Source: Psychroflexus salis
GTDB taxonomy: Bacteria; Bacteroidota; Bacteroidia; Flavobacteriales; Flavobacteriaceae
Direction: 5' to 3'
Assembly: GCF_014640175.1 (NCBI RefSeq)
Contig: NZ_BMGL01000015.1
Coordinates: forward strand, 1 to 63,142
DNA length: 63,142 bases
Each line of letters starts with the position of its first letter. The first letter of the stretch is position 1. This document shows, in pieces, positions 16,721 to 26,852 of this stretch. Made by a program: the position numbers and the translations under genes. The notes below the pieces were generated by a model that was given only the letters and a program-made list of their open reading frames with translations, had not been told where the DNA came from and did not search any database.

Positions 16721-19567
16721 TTATTCAACTAAAAGTTTGGTAGTTGTTGTTGCATTTTCACTTTCTATTCTTACTAAATATAAACCAGTATTTAGGTTGG
16801 AGATATCAAATTTATGATTGGCAACAAATTCACCATTAAATTCTGCTACTTTTTTACCTGTAAGATTAATAATTTCGATTTTACGTGCAATAGAATTAAT
16901 TGCAAATTGATTTGAAGTTGGGTTAGGGTACAGGCTAATCCTTGGTTTTTCAACTTCATCGATAGATAAAGTTTCTTCGGGTAATTCGTTAGCAAACACT
17001 AAAAATTCGCCTGGTTCGAGTGTAAAGCTCATAGCTGTATCCGTTACATTATAAGGAGTTTCGGTTAATACATCGTACCATGTTCCAGCTTCTTGAAAAA
17101 AGGCTTGCGAAGTTATTGTATTTACTCCAAAATTACCGATTACCGTTACATATCTAATTTCACCATTTGCAGCATCATCATTTACAAGAAAAATTTTCTT
17201 TTCAACATCATTACCAGTTTCCAAAGTGAAATTAGTGGTTTTAAAAATTGGGTCTTGTAATTTAAATTGTATTAGTTTTTTCCAAGTATCGTAAACTTGC
17301 ATGCGGTTTGGATTGTTTAAATAGTCCCATACTAAGGGTTTCTGAGCCGTTCTACAGTCGTTATTTATGCTGCCATCAGGGCAATGGTTGATGCTATAAT
17401 CGAAACCAATCTCACCAAATTGCCAAATCATTTTTGGTCCTGGAACGGTAAAAAAGAATGCGCCGATTAATTCTAATCGCTCTAAGCCTGTATTTAAGTT
17501 GGTAATTTGATAATTCCCACTTCCATTTCCAAAGTTTATGTTTCTGTACATTTGGCGTTCTTCATCGTGGCTTTCCATGTAACCAACTATAGAGTGTGGA
17601 CTCCAGTTTTGGCTGTTAGATCTTCCTTTGTAAGAAACCCTGTTGAAGTTAGAGTTATCGTAACTCATAGAAGCTTGTCCATATTGAAAATTAACATTGC
17701 CCCACATTAGCATTCCATTTTCATTAGGGTTTGATCCATTAAATCTATGGTTTATTAAATTTTGTTCTTCACTATCGGGAGCAAAATGTTCTAATATTAC
17801 ATAGGCTTCTTCATCGTACTGACGTATTTCATTATACATTCTTGTAAGGTTGTCAATACGCGATTGGTCGTAACTACCACCATCGCCTGGTGTCATGGTA
17901 AAGCCTTTTGTAAAGTCAAATCGAAATCCATCAATATTATATTCTTCAAGCCAATATTGATTCATCATATCTAACCATTCATGTGTAAATGGTTTATTGT
18001 GATTTATTTTTTCAAAAAACGAAAAAGTAGGGTTAGGATCAAATTCAGCAAAAATTGGATTTTCTGCTGTTGCATTTCCTCCAAAACAACCATTACAATC
18101 GTTATACATTCTAAAATAAGGACTTTGTCCAGTTCCGTGGTTGTAAACAACATCTAAAATTACGGCCATGCCTCGAGCGTGTGCTTCATCTACTAGCTCT
18201 TTAAATTTTTCTGGAGTACCGTAATACTTATCGATAGACATATGTAATGATGGATTATAACCCCAAGAATCGTTGTTGTCGAATTCGCTAATTGGCATTA
18301 ATTCTATAGCGTTAATGCCTAATTCTTCTAAATAATCTAGGCGATCAATAACATCTTGGTAACTATGGTTTTCGTCAAAATCTCGGATTAGTAATTCATA
18401 TACCACCAAATCTTCTTGATCTGGGCGTTCAAAATTTTCAATTTGCCAATCGTATTCTGCTTGATTAAGTCGTACCCAAGTTAAAATATTTGAAGTTTTA
18501 TCGGTAGGGAAACTAGGTAATCCTGGGAAAACTCCTTCAGACATTATAAAAGGATCGTTAAATTGATTTAAGCTTAATCTTGAAAATGGATCCGGTACTC
18601 TAAATTCATTTTCGATAACATATTCGTAAAAAAAGTTGTTTTGGTCTGTTCTGTTACTTAAATCTATTGTAATCCAATGTTTGTTTTGAATTGGATCGAT
18701 GTTCATTAAATAGGTATTACTTATAGCATAATCACTATCTGGTAAATTGTTAGCTACATGAATAAAATCTTTATTTGGAGCATACAGCACTAATGTAATC
18801 TCGTCAGGATTAGATGGATTAAAATTTATTCCATTTTCCATACCAGCAGGAACGGGCAATAAACTTGGATCTGGTGTTAGCAATAAATTAAAATTTTCAG
18901 ATTTAGTTTCACTTCCGCCAGTTTCTGTAGCTACCAATTCAAAAGCAATATCAGCATTAGCTGTTAATGTATAGCTGTAATTTTGCGTATTAATTTGTGA
19001 GTCTATTACTGTGCCATTAGCGGTTAAGCTAAAATCTGCATTTAAACTTGTGTTAGCATTAATATTAAATTGCTCACCAAAGTCTAGAATAATAGCTGAA
19101 GTTGTAGGATTTGTTAGTTCTAATTGAAAAGATCCTACATTAACAATAAAATCTTCACAGCTATTTCCAACTGGATTCTTCATTTCTTGGTTTCCTGAAG
19201 CATTTCGGAAAACAAGTCCCATTCTAGTTGCATTACTGGCTTGATTAGCAGTTAGTCCATAATAAACGTTTGGAGTAATGGTAATACTGAAAATACCATT
19301 ACCTAAGTTGGTCATTTCTCCAATACCGTCATCTTGACCCCAGTTTCCAATAACACTAAATCCAAAAGCGTTGGTTTCAGTTCCAATACCCGAGTGCATA
19401 TATACTTTTGTGGCTGTTTCAGGAATTCCGTTGCATTGGTCTTGTGATAAATCTACAGTAATGGTAATTTCTTCGTCCACTTCAAAAGTTTCAGGAGAAA
19501 TACTTAGTTGTGCAAAAGCTAATGTTGTAAATAACACAAAGCTTAAAAATAGTTTTAATTTATACAT
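16721..19567 (-). CDS. Secreted GH13 alpha-amylase family enzyme with T9SS sorting domain
   Basis: This 948-residue enzyme has a signal peptide (to about residue 19, LAFAQL) and about 300 residues of beta-rich N-terminal modules. A GH13 barrel and a C-terminal type A sorting domain (LYPNPTSNQFAIN to the end) follow. GH13 catalytic residues are visible: nucleophile Asp in DGFRFDFTKGF (about 550), acid/base Glu in VILEHFAPD (about 591) and the third acid in ESHDEER (about 666). It should cleave alpha-1,4 glucans outside the cell and be delivered by T9SS, not as a lipoprotein like SusG. It is the last gene of the SusC-SusD-SusE operon. Confidence 0.93.
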   Translation of the reverse strand: MYKLKLFLSFVLFTTLAFAQLSISPETFEVDEEITITVDLSQDQCNGIPETATKVYMHSGIGTETNAFGFSVIGNWGQDDGIGEMTNLGNGIFSITITPNVYYGLTANQASNATRMGLVFRNASGNQEMKNPVGNSCEDFIVNVGSFQLELTNPTTSAIILDFGEQFNINANTSLNADFSLTANGTVIDSQINTQNYSYTLTANADIAFELVATETGGSETKSENFNLLLTPDPSLLPVPAGMENGINFNPSNPDEITLVLYAPNKDFIHVANNLPDSDYAISNTYLMNIDPIQNKHWITIDLSNRTDQNNFFYEYVIENEFRVPDPFSRLSLNQFNDPFIMSEGVFPGLPSFPTDKTSNILTWVRLNQAEYDWQIENFERPDQEDLVVYELLIRDFDENHSYQDVIDRLDYLEELGINAIELMPISEFDNNDSWGYNPSLHMSIDKYYGTPEKFKELVDEAHARGMAVILDVVYNHGTGQSPYFRMYNDCNGCFGGNATAENPIFAEFDPNPTFSFFEKINHNKPFTHEWLDMMNQYWLEEYNIDGFRFDFTKGFTMTPGDGGSYDQSRIDNLTRMYNEIRQYDEEAYVILEHFAPDSEEQNLINHRFNGSNPNENGMLMWGNVNFQYGQASMSYDNSNFNRVSYKGRSNSQNWSPHSIVGYMESHDEERQMYRNINFGNGSGNYQITNLNTGLERLELIGAFFFTVPGPKMIWQFGEIGFDYSINHCPDGSINNDCRTAQKPLVWDYLNNPNRMQVYDTWKKLIQFKLQDPIFKTTNFTLETGNDVEKKIFLVNDDAANGEIRYVTVIGNFGVNTITSQAFFQEAGTWYDVLTETPYNVTDTAMSFTLEPGEFLVFANELPEETLSIDEVEKPRISLYPNPTSNQFAINSIARKIEIINLTGKKVAEFNGEFVANHKFDISNLNTGLYLVRIESENATTTTKLLVE

Positions 19568-19631
19568 TTTAGTTAAGTTTTTATATAATAATGGCTACCC
19601 GTAATTTGAGTAGCCATTTATTAAATAATTT

Positions 19632-20894
19632 TTATTCTAACGTAATTACTTTATTTCCCATATCTACTGTTAAGAAATAGGTACCAGCTTCTCCAATAAA
19701 TTGGAAGTTGTTATCGCCATCTTGTGCGTCTTGGAATAAAGGATCGATTGTAAAGCCTTCTTCAACAAAATAAGGGAAATTTTGACCTGAGTCCCAGTTT
19801 CCTTCTTCGGTGAAAAATCTAAAGTTACCATCGTTATCTGGACTAAAGTTTACATTTCCAGAATATACATTATCTCCTGTACATGCAACTGAAACTGGAG
19901 ATCCCCAACCCCATCCAGCATCTGGAACTCCTGCACCAACTAACCAGTATTGATCTAAATCGCAAACTCCTACAGTTTGTTCAGGACCAACGCTAATAGT
20001 CATATTGTTATAATCTACCGTTAAGAAATATATACCAGCATCTCCAATAAATTGAAAGTTGTTATCACCATCTTGAGCATCTTGAAATACTTCATCAACA
20101 GTAAATCCTTCGTCTACAAATCCTGGGAAATTAATTCCAGAATCCCAGTTTCCTTCTTCGGTGAAAAATCTGAAGTTGCCATCATTTTCTGGACTAAAGT
20201 TTACATTTCCAGAATATACATTATCTCCAGTACAAAGCAGTTGGACTGGGCTTCCCCAGCCCCAACCTGCATCAGGAACACCAGCTCCAACTAACCAAAG
20301 TTGGTCTAGTTCGCAGTCGCCAGTTGGTCCTTCATCACCACCATCTACAGGGGCTAACAAAATACGTACATTAATAACTTGTACTGCAGATGTTGTTTCT
20401 GGAGAATTCTCAGCATTGTCTCCTAAGTCTGCTCGTACTCTAAAAAATAATTCACCTACGTTGTTGTAAACTGGGTCTCCGTTTTCATCAAAAACAAGTT
20501 CACCATTTTCATCTTCAACTTGATTGTTGCTTAGTCCTTTAGCTTCTGCTAAATCCATCATTTGGCTTACACTTACAGAAACTTGGGTTTCGCTTGTGCT
20601 AGTTATTACTTGTGTATTTTCTTCTGTAAACGTTCCATCAGCTGAAGTTTCTAGAAAATAATTCACTGCTGTGGGAGCACCAAAGTCTGGGCTAGCCCAC
20701 AAAAAACGTTCTGCATTATTATTTTCAGTTTCTTCACTTAAAACATATTCGGGTAAGAAATTATTTAGAAAAGTAATTTGCTCTGGATTTTCTACGGTTT
20801 GAAAACGTAGATTATCATCGTCTGTACATGCATTAAAGCTTAAGCTTACAATGAATGCAGCTATCAATACTGAAATTTTATTTTTCATCTTCAT
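19632..20894 (-). CDS. SusE-like surface starch-binding lipoprotein with duplicated C-terminal domains
   Basis: The 420-residue protein has a lipoprotein signal (SLSFNACTDDD) and a SusE-type N-terminal Ig-like domain. Two near-identical C-terminal modules begin at residues 194 and 311, 117 residues apart. Each has a tryptophan-rich segment (GVPDAGWGWGSP) and FRFFTEEGNWDSG, consistent with aromatic platforms for glucan binding. SusE and SusF proteins hold starch at the outer membrane without hydrolysing it. It lies 12 bases after SusD and before the GH13 gene. The alternative ATG at residue 3 is possible. Confidence 0.88.
   Translation of the reverse strand: MKMKNKISVLIAAFIVSLSFNACTDDDNLRFQTVENPEQITFLNNFLPEYVLSEETENNNAERFLWASPDFGAPTAVNYFLETSADGTFTEENTQVITSTSETQVSVSVSQMMDLAEAKGLSNNQVEDENGELVFDENGDPVYNNVGELFFRVRADLGDNAENSPETTSAVQVINVRILLAPVDGGDEGPTGDCELDQLWLVGAGVPDAGWGWGSPVQLLCTGDNVYSGNVNFSPENDGNFRFFTEEGNWDSGINFPGFVDEGFTVDEVFQDAQDGDNNFQFIGDAGIYFLTVDYNNMTISVGPEQTVGVCDLDQYWLVGAGVPDAGWGWGSPVSVACTGDNVYSGNVNFSPDNDGNFRFFTEEGNWDSGQNFPYFVEEGFTIDPLFQDAQDGDNNFQFIGEAGTYFLTVDMGNKVITLE
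19635..20315 (-). repeat. Tandem duplication of a starch-binding module inside the susE-like gene
   Basis: Two units, 19635-19964 and 19965-20315, match at both protein and DNA level. Long stretches are identical or nearly so, for example 19801-19883 compared with 20152-20234. The offset is 351 bases, exactly 117 codons. High nucleotide identity suggests a recent duplication or ongoing gene conversion. Confidence 0.9.
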
Positions 20895-20906
20895 AATTAT
20901 AATTTT

Positions 20907-22511
20907 TTAATATCCTGGGTTTTGACTTAAATTTCTATTTGTAGAAAGGCTTTGTGCTGGAATAGGGTATAAATCGCGAATTGAGTTGATCGGTATTCCG
21001 CTTGCAGATCCGCCTTTAAAAGACCAAATATATTGCCCGCCAGAAAATTTTCCAAAACGGATTAAATCTTGTCTTCTGTGCGACTCCCAATACAACTCTC
21101 TTGCACGTTCATCTAGAATAAAGTCTAATGTTAATTGACTTTCATTTATACTTGCTCCATTTGCTCTTGTTCTTAAATCGTTAATTAAGCTTACAGCTTG
21201 GCTAAGGCTACCGCCACCACCACGAAGATGAGCTTCTGCATACATTAAGTGTACATCGGCTAATCTAAACATCGGAAAAGCTGTGTCTGTAAATGTATCG
21301 TATTCTGGGTTAGTTCCATCACTTCTAATATTGGTGTATTTAACTAAAACTAATCCTTGGTTAGGATTACCTACATCACTAATTTCCCGTGTCCTGCCTT
21401 CAGATAAAATAGTATTTCTTGCATCATTTTCAAATTCAGGTCCATCAAATTTTTCAGCAAATTGTGGAGTAATTCGAATTGCTCCACCCCAACCTGGATT
21501 AAATAAACCAAAATCTTCGTTGTTACCTTCAACACTCCCTACACCGCCATTGGTCATTACCACTACAGGTCCAAATGATCTTGATTCTTCAAAATTAGCG
21601 GTTATTCCAAAAATAATTTCGTTGGTAGCTTCATTGGTACTGTTATCTCCTCTAAAATTATTTTGATAATCATTGGCTAAGCTGTATCCAGCTCCTAATA
21701 TTTGTTCGATGTAATTCATAGCATCGTTGTATCTTGGTGTGCCAGTATATACTTCTGCATTTAGGTATAATTTAGCAAGAACCATCATGGCAGTACCTTG
21801 ATCAGCTCTACCAAAGTCTACACCTCTAGGTGGTGCCATATCATCAAGTACATCTATTAATTCAGTTTCTACATGTTCAAATAATTCTTGACGGTTCATT
21901 TCTTCTCCTTCAAAACTTCCTACTGTTATGCTCTCGTCGTATAATGGAGCTTTGCCAAACATATCTAGCAAATGGTAGTAAGCCAAGGCTCTTAAAAATT
22001 TTGCTTCAGCACGATACAAAGCAATATCTGCTCGTTCTCCTTCTGGTATATTTCGTTCATTTAGTCGTGCATCTGTAGACTGTCTTAAAAATTCGTTTGA
22101 GAAAGCCACAGAAGCCATAATTCTACTAAACATACCCAACAAAATAGGATTTACAGCAGACCAAGTATTACGTTGTATTTCGCGAATTCCTGGATCATTT
22201 TCGTAGGTCCAGATAGCTTCATCTGTACTAAAGGTCTGTAAATTCATTAAACCACGTCCGTACTGACTTGTTCCCGCATCTAATCCTTGAATATTAGATG
22301 AGCCAGGGCCTCTAATGCCTGTTAATGCCAGGTTAGCATACACACCAGCAATTGCTTGTTGATAGGCGCCAGGTTGAGCATAAAATTCATCATCTAAAAA
22401 AGCATTAGGGTCATTGGGTTCCACATCCATGTCGCTTTCGCATGATGTAAAACCTATGAACATTATTGCTAAAAGCGATAAGCTCAGGAGTTTATTTATT
22501 GTTTTTTTCAT
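20907..22511 (-). CDS. SusD-like outer-membrane glycan-binding lipoprotein
   Basis: The 534-residue RagB/SusD family protein has a lipoprotein signal (FIGFTSCESD), TPR-like helical segments typical of the family (ALYRAEAKFLRALAYYHLLDMFG) and the C-terminal region with DERARELYWESHRRQDLIRFG. It ends in YPIPAQSLSTNRNLSQNPGY. SusD proteins cap the SusC barrel and bind the oligosaccharide. It follows SusC by 10 bases and forms the transport pair with it. The substrate, from context, is a maltodextrin. Confidence 0.95.
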   Translation of the reverse strand: MKKTINKLLSLSLLAIMFIGFTSCESDMDVEPNDPNAFLDDEFYAQPGAYQQAIAGVYANLALTGIRGPGSSNIQGLDAGTSQYGRGLMNLQTFSTDEAIWTYENDPGIREIQRNTWSAVNPILLGMFSRIMASVAFSNEFLRQSTDARLNERNIPEGERADIALYRAEAKFLRALAYYHLLDMFGKAPLYDESITVGSFEGEEMNRQELFEHVETELIDVLDDMAPPRGVDFGRADQGTAMMVLAKLYLNAEVYTGTPRYNDAMNYIEQILGAGYSLANDYQNNFRGDNSTNEATNEIIFGITANFEESRSFGPVVVMTNGGVGSVEGNNEDFGLFNPGWGGAIRITPQFAEKFDGPEFENDARNTILSEGRTREISDVGNPNQGLVLVKYTNIRSDGTNPEYDTFTDTAFPMFRLADVHLMYAEAHLRGGGGSLSQAVSLINDLRTRANGASINESQLTLDFILDERARELYWESHRRQDLIRFGKFSGGQYIWSFKGGSASGIPINSIRDLYPIPAQSLSTNRNLSQNPGY

Positions 22512-22521
22512 AGTTTTATTT

Positions 22522-25461
22522 TTAAAAATTCACATTTGCTCCCACCAAGAAAGTTCTTGGTCTTGGATAGATGGTATTATCGATTCCTCCAAATATTTCT
22601 GGATCTAAACCAGAATAATCGGTTATAATAAACGCATTTTGTACACCTGCATAAACTCTAAAGTTATTTCCTTTCTGAAAGAAGTTTTCAAAAGTGTAAC
22701 CTAATTGAATATTGTCCATTCGTAAGAAGGATGCATCTTCTATATATATATCAGAAAAAATTACGTTTTCTGTAAAATTAAAGTTTGTATCTAACACACT
22801 TCTTGGAATATTGCCTATTGTAGATTGCTGTTGTAATAAATTGTATTGTGCATTAGCAGAATTTACATTATTGTAGTTATAGTTTCCTAAACTAGCTCTT
22901 AAGTTAAATGTAAAGTCAAAATTTTTGTAACTCATAGTAGATTGGAGCCCCATTGTTATATCCGGCATAGGGTTTCTGTATAAATAACGATCATTTTCTG
23001 TAATTACATTATCTCCGTCCAAGTCGGCATAAGCACCTTCAATAGGGTTGCCATTTGCATCGTAGATTTGATTAAAAACGTGAAAAGCGTTTGGAGCAGC
23101 ACCTACTTGTTGCAACTGTATAGTTCCGCCAGTGCCACCACCAATTCCTCCAGTTCTTATCGATTCTCCATTGGCTAAGGATGTAATTTCTTGATCCATA
23201 AAAGTTATGTTGTAGTTTAAACTCCAATCAAACTTATCTTTATTGCCTTCTGCATCAAAAATTATTCCACCAAGTTCAATTTCCAAACCCTGTGTTTCTA
23301 GGGTACCATTGTTTTGGTCGAAGAAGTTACTAAAGTTAGCCCCATCTGGAACACCTGCAAATACATATAGGTCTTCTGTTTCTCTGTGATACACATCAAC
23401 CGATCCTGATAATCTGTTGTTGAAAAAGGCGAAATCTATACCTACGTTATATGTAGTAGCAGTTTCCCATTGTGCTTTTGTGTTTCTACCTGTAGGTAAA
23501 CCAGGAACAATTGGTGTATTGCCAAACATATAATTAGATTGGTCAACATTTCTAGCTACATCGTAGTTAGCTAAATAAATCCCTCTTGGTCCAATTTCCT
23601 GTTGTCCCGTTTGTCCAACACCTGCTCTTAATTTTAAATTATCGAAAGTGGTTTGGTTAGACATAAAATCTTCTTCCATAATGTTCCAAGCAAAAGCACC
23701 TGAGAAGAAATCTCCCCAACGGTTTTCGTCGCTAAATCGAGAAGAACCATCTCTTCTGTATGTAGATGTAAGCACATATTTATCTTCATAATTAAATACG
23801 GCTCTAGCAAAATATGCAACTAAAACTAAATCTATACTAGCTGTCTCAACTCGGTCGTTAAATTGTGGATCTCTTAAGTTAGCTACACTAAAACCATCGT
23901 CTTCAAAACGTTGGTAAGAATAACCTACCGTAAAGTCTGCATTAAAGTCTTTAAATAAGTCTTTTTTGTAGTTTAAGTAACCATCTGCTAAATAGTTTCT
24001 TCTTGTGTTTTCAAAAAATCCTTCAGAACCTACTAATTCATTTTCTGAATTATAACCTTGTGCACTTTCTGGAGATAATATATTTCTTCCTGAACCTTCC
24101 GCTACATCAAGTCCTAAGTTTACAACAGCTTTCATTTCGGGTAAAAAATGAAATCTGTAATCTAAATTTAGGTTACCATAATAGCGATTTGTTTCTGTAC
24201 GATCATTGCGTTGTAATAAGGTTGCAACAGGGTTTCTAACTGTTAATTCGGGTACTGGAGTACCTGAACCATCATCGAAGTATTCAAAAAATCCACCAAA
24301 TGGAGAATTTGGGTCTCTAACAGGCCTTGTAGGATCAAAACGCAAAGCAGCTCCTTCTACAGCAGGTGCAAAACGGTTTTTTTCTTGTGAAAAATTAGCG
24401 TTTAAATTGATGCGTAAATGATCTTTAAAAAATGTAGGGTTTAAAGCAACTGAAGCGTTTGTTCTTTGATATTCTGAAGTTAAACGCAATCCATCTTGCT
24501 CTAAATACCCAACCGAAACTCTTGTGGGGATTCTATTTAAGATATTTCCACGAATAGAGATGTTGTGGTCTGTTGAAAGTGCTGTTCTGTAAATTTCATC
24601 TTGCCAATTGGTATTTGCATTACCAAGTTTATTTACATCATCAGGTCTTCTTTCTGTAATTAGTTGTCTGAAATCTCTAGCATTAAATACATCTACTTCG
24701 TTAAAACGAGTATATACACCAGCAGCATAATTGTAATCTACTTGAAATTCTTTAGAACCTTTTTTGGTTTCGATAATAATTACACCAGCCGAAGCACGGT
24801 TACCATAAATTGCAGCAGCTGAAGCATCTTTTAATACGGTAAAAGACTCAATATCGCTAGGGTTTATGGTCGATAAAATTGAACGCGCACCACCCGGAGC
24901 AACATTTTCTAAGGGTAATCCATCGATTACAATAAGCGGATCGTTACTTGCACCAAGTGAACCACCACCACGAATTCGTATAGCAGCTGGCGATCCAGGT
25001 GCTCCACCGCCAGTAGTAATATTTACTCCAGCAGCTCTACCTTGTAATAAGTCGGTAGAACTAATAATATTCCCTTTAGTGAAATCTTTTTCACTCAAAG
25101 AAGATACAGAGCCGGTGATATCTTTCTTTCGAGAAGAACCATAACCAACTAGTACTACTTCTTCTAAAACGTCTTGGTCTGGTTGAAGAGTAATTTCTAA
25201 TTTAGTTTGACTCGTATAAGAAATACGTTGGGTTTTATAGCCTAAGTAAGCTATTTTAATGGTTTCTCCATTATTTACTTCTAAAGTAAATTTTCCATCA
25301 AAATCTGTACTTGTACCACGGTCAGTATCTACAATAGTTACTTCAACACCTGGAATGGGTATTCCAGTATTGTCTGTAACCACTCCCGAAACTTGGTTTT
25401 GGGCAAAGATACTTATCGGTAATAACATAAGTAACAGACTTAATCGTTTTAGTGTTTGCAT
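22522..25461 (-). CDS. SusC-like TonB-dependent outer-membrane transporter
   Basis: The 979-residue protein has a signal peptide (LPISIFAQ) and an N-terminal carboxypeptidase-regulatory-like domain (GVVTDNTGIPIPGVEV). A plug with the SusC motif DPLIVIDGLPL and KDASAAAIYGNRASAGVI precedes a 22-strand barrel ending in an aromatic residue (VGANVNF). It imports oligosaccharides with energy from TonB. There is no STN domain, so no anti-sigma signalling is implied. It is the first gene of the minus-strand operon, divergent from the LacI-type regulator gene. Confidence 0.96.
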   Translation of the reverse strand: MQTLKRLSLLLMLLPISIFAQNQVSGVVTDNTGIPIPGVEVTIVDTDRGTSTDFDGKFTLEVNNGETIKIAYLGYKTQRISYTSQTKLEITLQPDQDVLEEVVLVGYGSSRKKDITGSVSSLSEKDFTKGNIISSTDLLQGRAAGVNITTGGGAPGSPAAIRIRGGGSLGASNDPLIVIDGLPLENVAPGGARSILSTINPSDIESFTVLKDASAAAIYGNRASAGVIIIETKKGSKEFQVDYNYAAGVYTRFNEVDVFNARDFRQLITERRPDDVNKLGNANTNWQDEIYRTALSTDHNISIRGNILNRIPTRVSVGYLEQDGLRLTSEYQRTNASVALNPTFFKDHLRINLNANFSQEKNRFAPAVEGAALRFDPTRPVRDPNSPFGGFFEYFDDGSGTPVPELTVRNPVATLLQRNDRTETNRYYGNLNLDYRFHFLPEMKAVVNLGLDVAEGSGRNILSPESAQGYNSENELVGSEGFFENTRRNYLADGYLNYKKDLFKDFNADFTVGYSYQRFEDDGFSVANLRDPQFNDRVETASIDLVLVAYFARAVFNYEDKYVLTSTYRRDGSSRFSDENRWGDFFSGAFAWNIMEEDFMSNQTTFDNLKLRAGVGQTGQQEIGPRGIYLANYDVARNVDQSNYMFGNTPIVPGLPTGRNTKAQWETATTYNVGIDFAFFNNRLSGSVDVYHRETEDLYVFAGVPDGANFSNFFDQNNGTLETQGLEIELGGIIFDAEGNKDKFDWSLNYNITFMDQEITSLANGESIRTGGIGGGTGGTIQLQQVGAAPNAFHVFNQIYDANGNPIEGAYADLDGDNVITENDRYLYRNPMPDITMGLQSTMSYKNFDFTFNLRASLGNYNYNNVNSANAQYNLLQQQSTIGNIPRSVLDTNFNFTENVIFSDIYIEDASFLRMDNIQLGYTFENFFQKGNNFRVYAGVQNAFIITDYSGLDPEIFGGIDNTIYPRPRTFLVGANVNF

Positions 25462-25779
25462 AGATTATAAATTAATGTTACGTTTTGGTTATACTTTTAC
25501 TTCCGTTTGTAAAATTATACAAAGCTTTGTTAACATAATAATTATATGAACTACTAAAACGTTTTCGTGTTGACAAGTTTCTTTATTTAACAAGATTAAG
25601 CTATTTTTTATCGGTTTTTCGTAAAATTTTCGTGGAACTTTAAACAAGTATCGATTTTTGTTGCAGACAGAAAAAATATTTAATACAAAATTGAATTTTA
25701 AATAAACACTGCTAAATTTTGAATTTATAGGATATTTGCTTTTAAATTCAGTAAATTTGTTAACGATATTTTTTACCCT
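25462..25779. promoter_or_regulatory. Divergent regulatory region between susC and the LacI-type gene
   Basis: This 318-base gap holds no gene. It contains the perfect palindrome AAAACGTTTT at 25556-25565, with the central CG typical of LacI-family operators. A plus-strand -7 box TAAATTTG lies at 25752-25759, 20 bases before the regulator ATG. On the minus strand an imperfect -7 box (AAGCTTTG, 25520-25527) lies about 30 bases downstream of the palindrome, so the palindrome would fall near the -33 region of susC. Confidence 0.5.
25556..25565. promoter_or_regulatory. Candidate LacI-family operator
   Basis: The perfect 10-base palindrome AAAACGTTTT has the A-rich half-sites and central CpG seen in operators of LacI-family proteins such as CcpA and PurR. 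It sits upstream of susC and next to a LacI-type gene. Assignment is by family knowledge and position only. Confidence 0.4.
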
Positions 25780-26823
25780 ATGAAACAAAAACCCACCTTA
25801 AAAGTAATTGCCAAAGAACTAGACGTTTCTGTTTCTACAGTTTCAAAAGCTTTAAGAGATAGTAAAGAAATCGGTGAAAAAACCAAAGAACGTGTAAAGG
25901 CATTTGCACGTTTATATAACTATAGACCAAATAATATTGCTTTAAGCCTAAAGAACAAAAAAACAAAAACACTAGGTGTAATTATTCCTGAAATAGTTCA
26001 TCATTTTTTTACAACTGTTATTTCAGGTATTGAAAAATTTGCTAATGAGCAAGGTTACAACGTAATTGTAGGACTTTCGAATGAATCTTTTGATAAGGAA
26101 GTAATAAACCTTGATATGCTTGCTAACGGTAGTATAGATGGTTTTATTTTGAGTGTTGCTAAAGAAACACTTGCCAAAGAAGACTTTCACCATATTGCAG
26201 AAACTATTGATCAGGGCATACCTATTGTTATGTTCGATCGTGTTATTGATGAAATACCCTGCGATAAAGTAATTGTTGATGATGTAGCTACTTCAAAAAA
26301 AGCTGTTCAGCAATTGATTAACTCAGGATGTAAAAAAATAGGGATTATTAGCACTATGGACTATGTTAGTGTTGGTAAATTAAGAACTCGTGGCTATATG
26401 GAAGCTTTAAATCATAACGATATTAGTGTCGATTTTAATGCTATTTTGAAAATTGATGATGAATTTCATGCGGCTAACGAACATGAAGCACTTGAAAAAC
26501 AAATCCAAACTTACTTTAAAACAAATCCTGACTTAGATGGTGTTTTTGCGGTTAATGAAATTTATGCCATTACTGCTATGAAAATAGCACGAAAAATGGG
26601 TAAATCTATTCCTGAAGATATTCAATTTATTGGTTTTACCGATGGAGTTTTATCTCAGCACGCCTATCCGCCGCTTACAACCGTTAGTCAACACGGTTTT
26701 GAAATGGGAGAAGAAGCTGCACGTTTACTTATTGAACGTCTAGAAAAACAAGATGAAGAAACTGAAAGTTATCAAACGGTAGTAGTAAATACGGCTATTG
26801 TTGAACGCGATACTACAAAGTAG
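25780..26823 (+). CDS. LacI family transcriptional regulator of the PUL
   Basis: The 347-residue protein has an N-terminal helix-turn-helix with the LacI signature (LKVIAKELDVSVSTVSKALRDS) and hinge helix (YRPNNIALSLKNKKT). A periplasmic-binding-protein-like effector domain ends in ERDTTK. LacI proteins near maltodextrin PULs of Flavobacteriia respond to a sugar or sugar phosphate, unlike the SusR system of Bacteroides. It is divergent from susC and convergent with the GH2 gene, and likely controls both flanking operons. Confidence 0.93.
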   Translation: MKQKPTLKVIAKELDVSVSTVSKALRDSKEIGEKTKERVKAFARLYNYRPNNIALSLKNKKTKTLGVIIPEIVHHFFTTVISGIEKFANEQGYNVIVGLSNESFDKEVINLDMLANGSIDGFILSVAKETLAKEDFHHIAETIDQGIPIVMFDRVIDEIPCDKVIVDDVATSKKAVQQLINSGCKKIGIISTMDYVSVGKLRTRGYMEALNHNDISVDFNAILKIDDEFHAANEHEALEKQIQTYFKTNPDLDGVFAVNEIYAITAMKIARKMGKSIPEDIQFIGFTDGVLSQHAYPPLTTVSQHGFEMGEEAARLLIERLEKQDEETESYQTVVVNTAIVERDTTK

Positions 26824-26852
26824 TTATTATTGCTCATTTTTTTGAAGGTGAA

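Noticed and set aside
20161-20469. 102-codon plus-strand frame opposite the susE-like gene
   Set aside because: It is a shadow of the repeated Gly/Trp/Pro-rich coding region; low-complexity translation and no independent signals.
25489-25788. 99-codon minus-strand frame in the susC-regulator gap
   Set aside because: It covers the operator and promoter region and the start of the regulator gene, and has no recognisable protein features.
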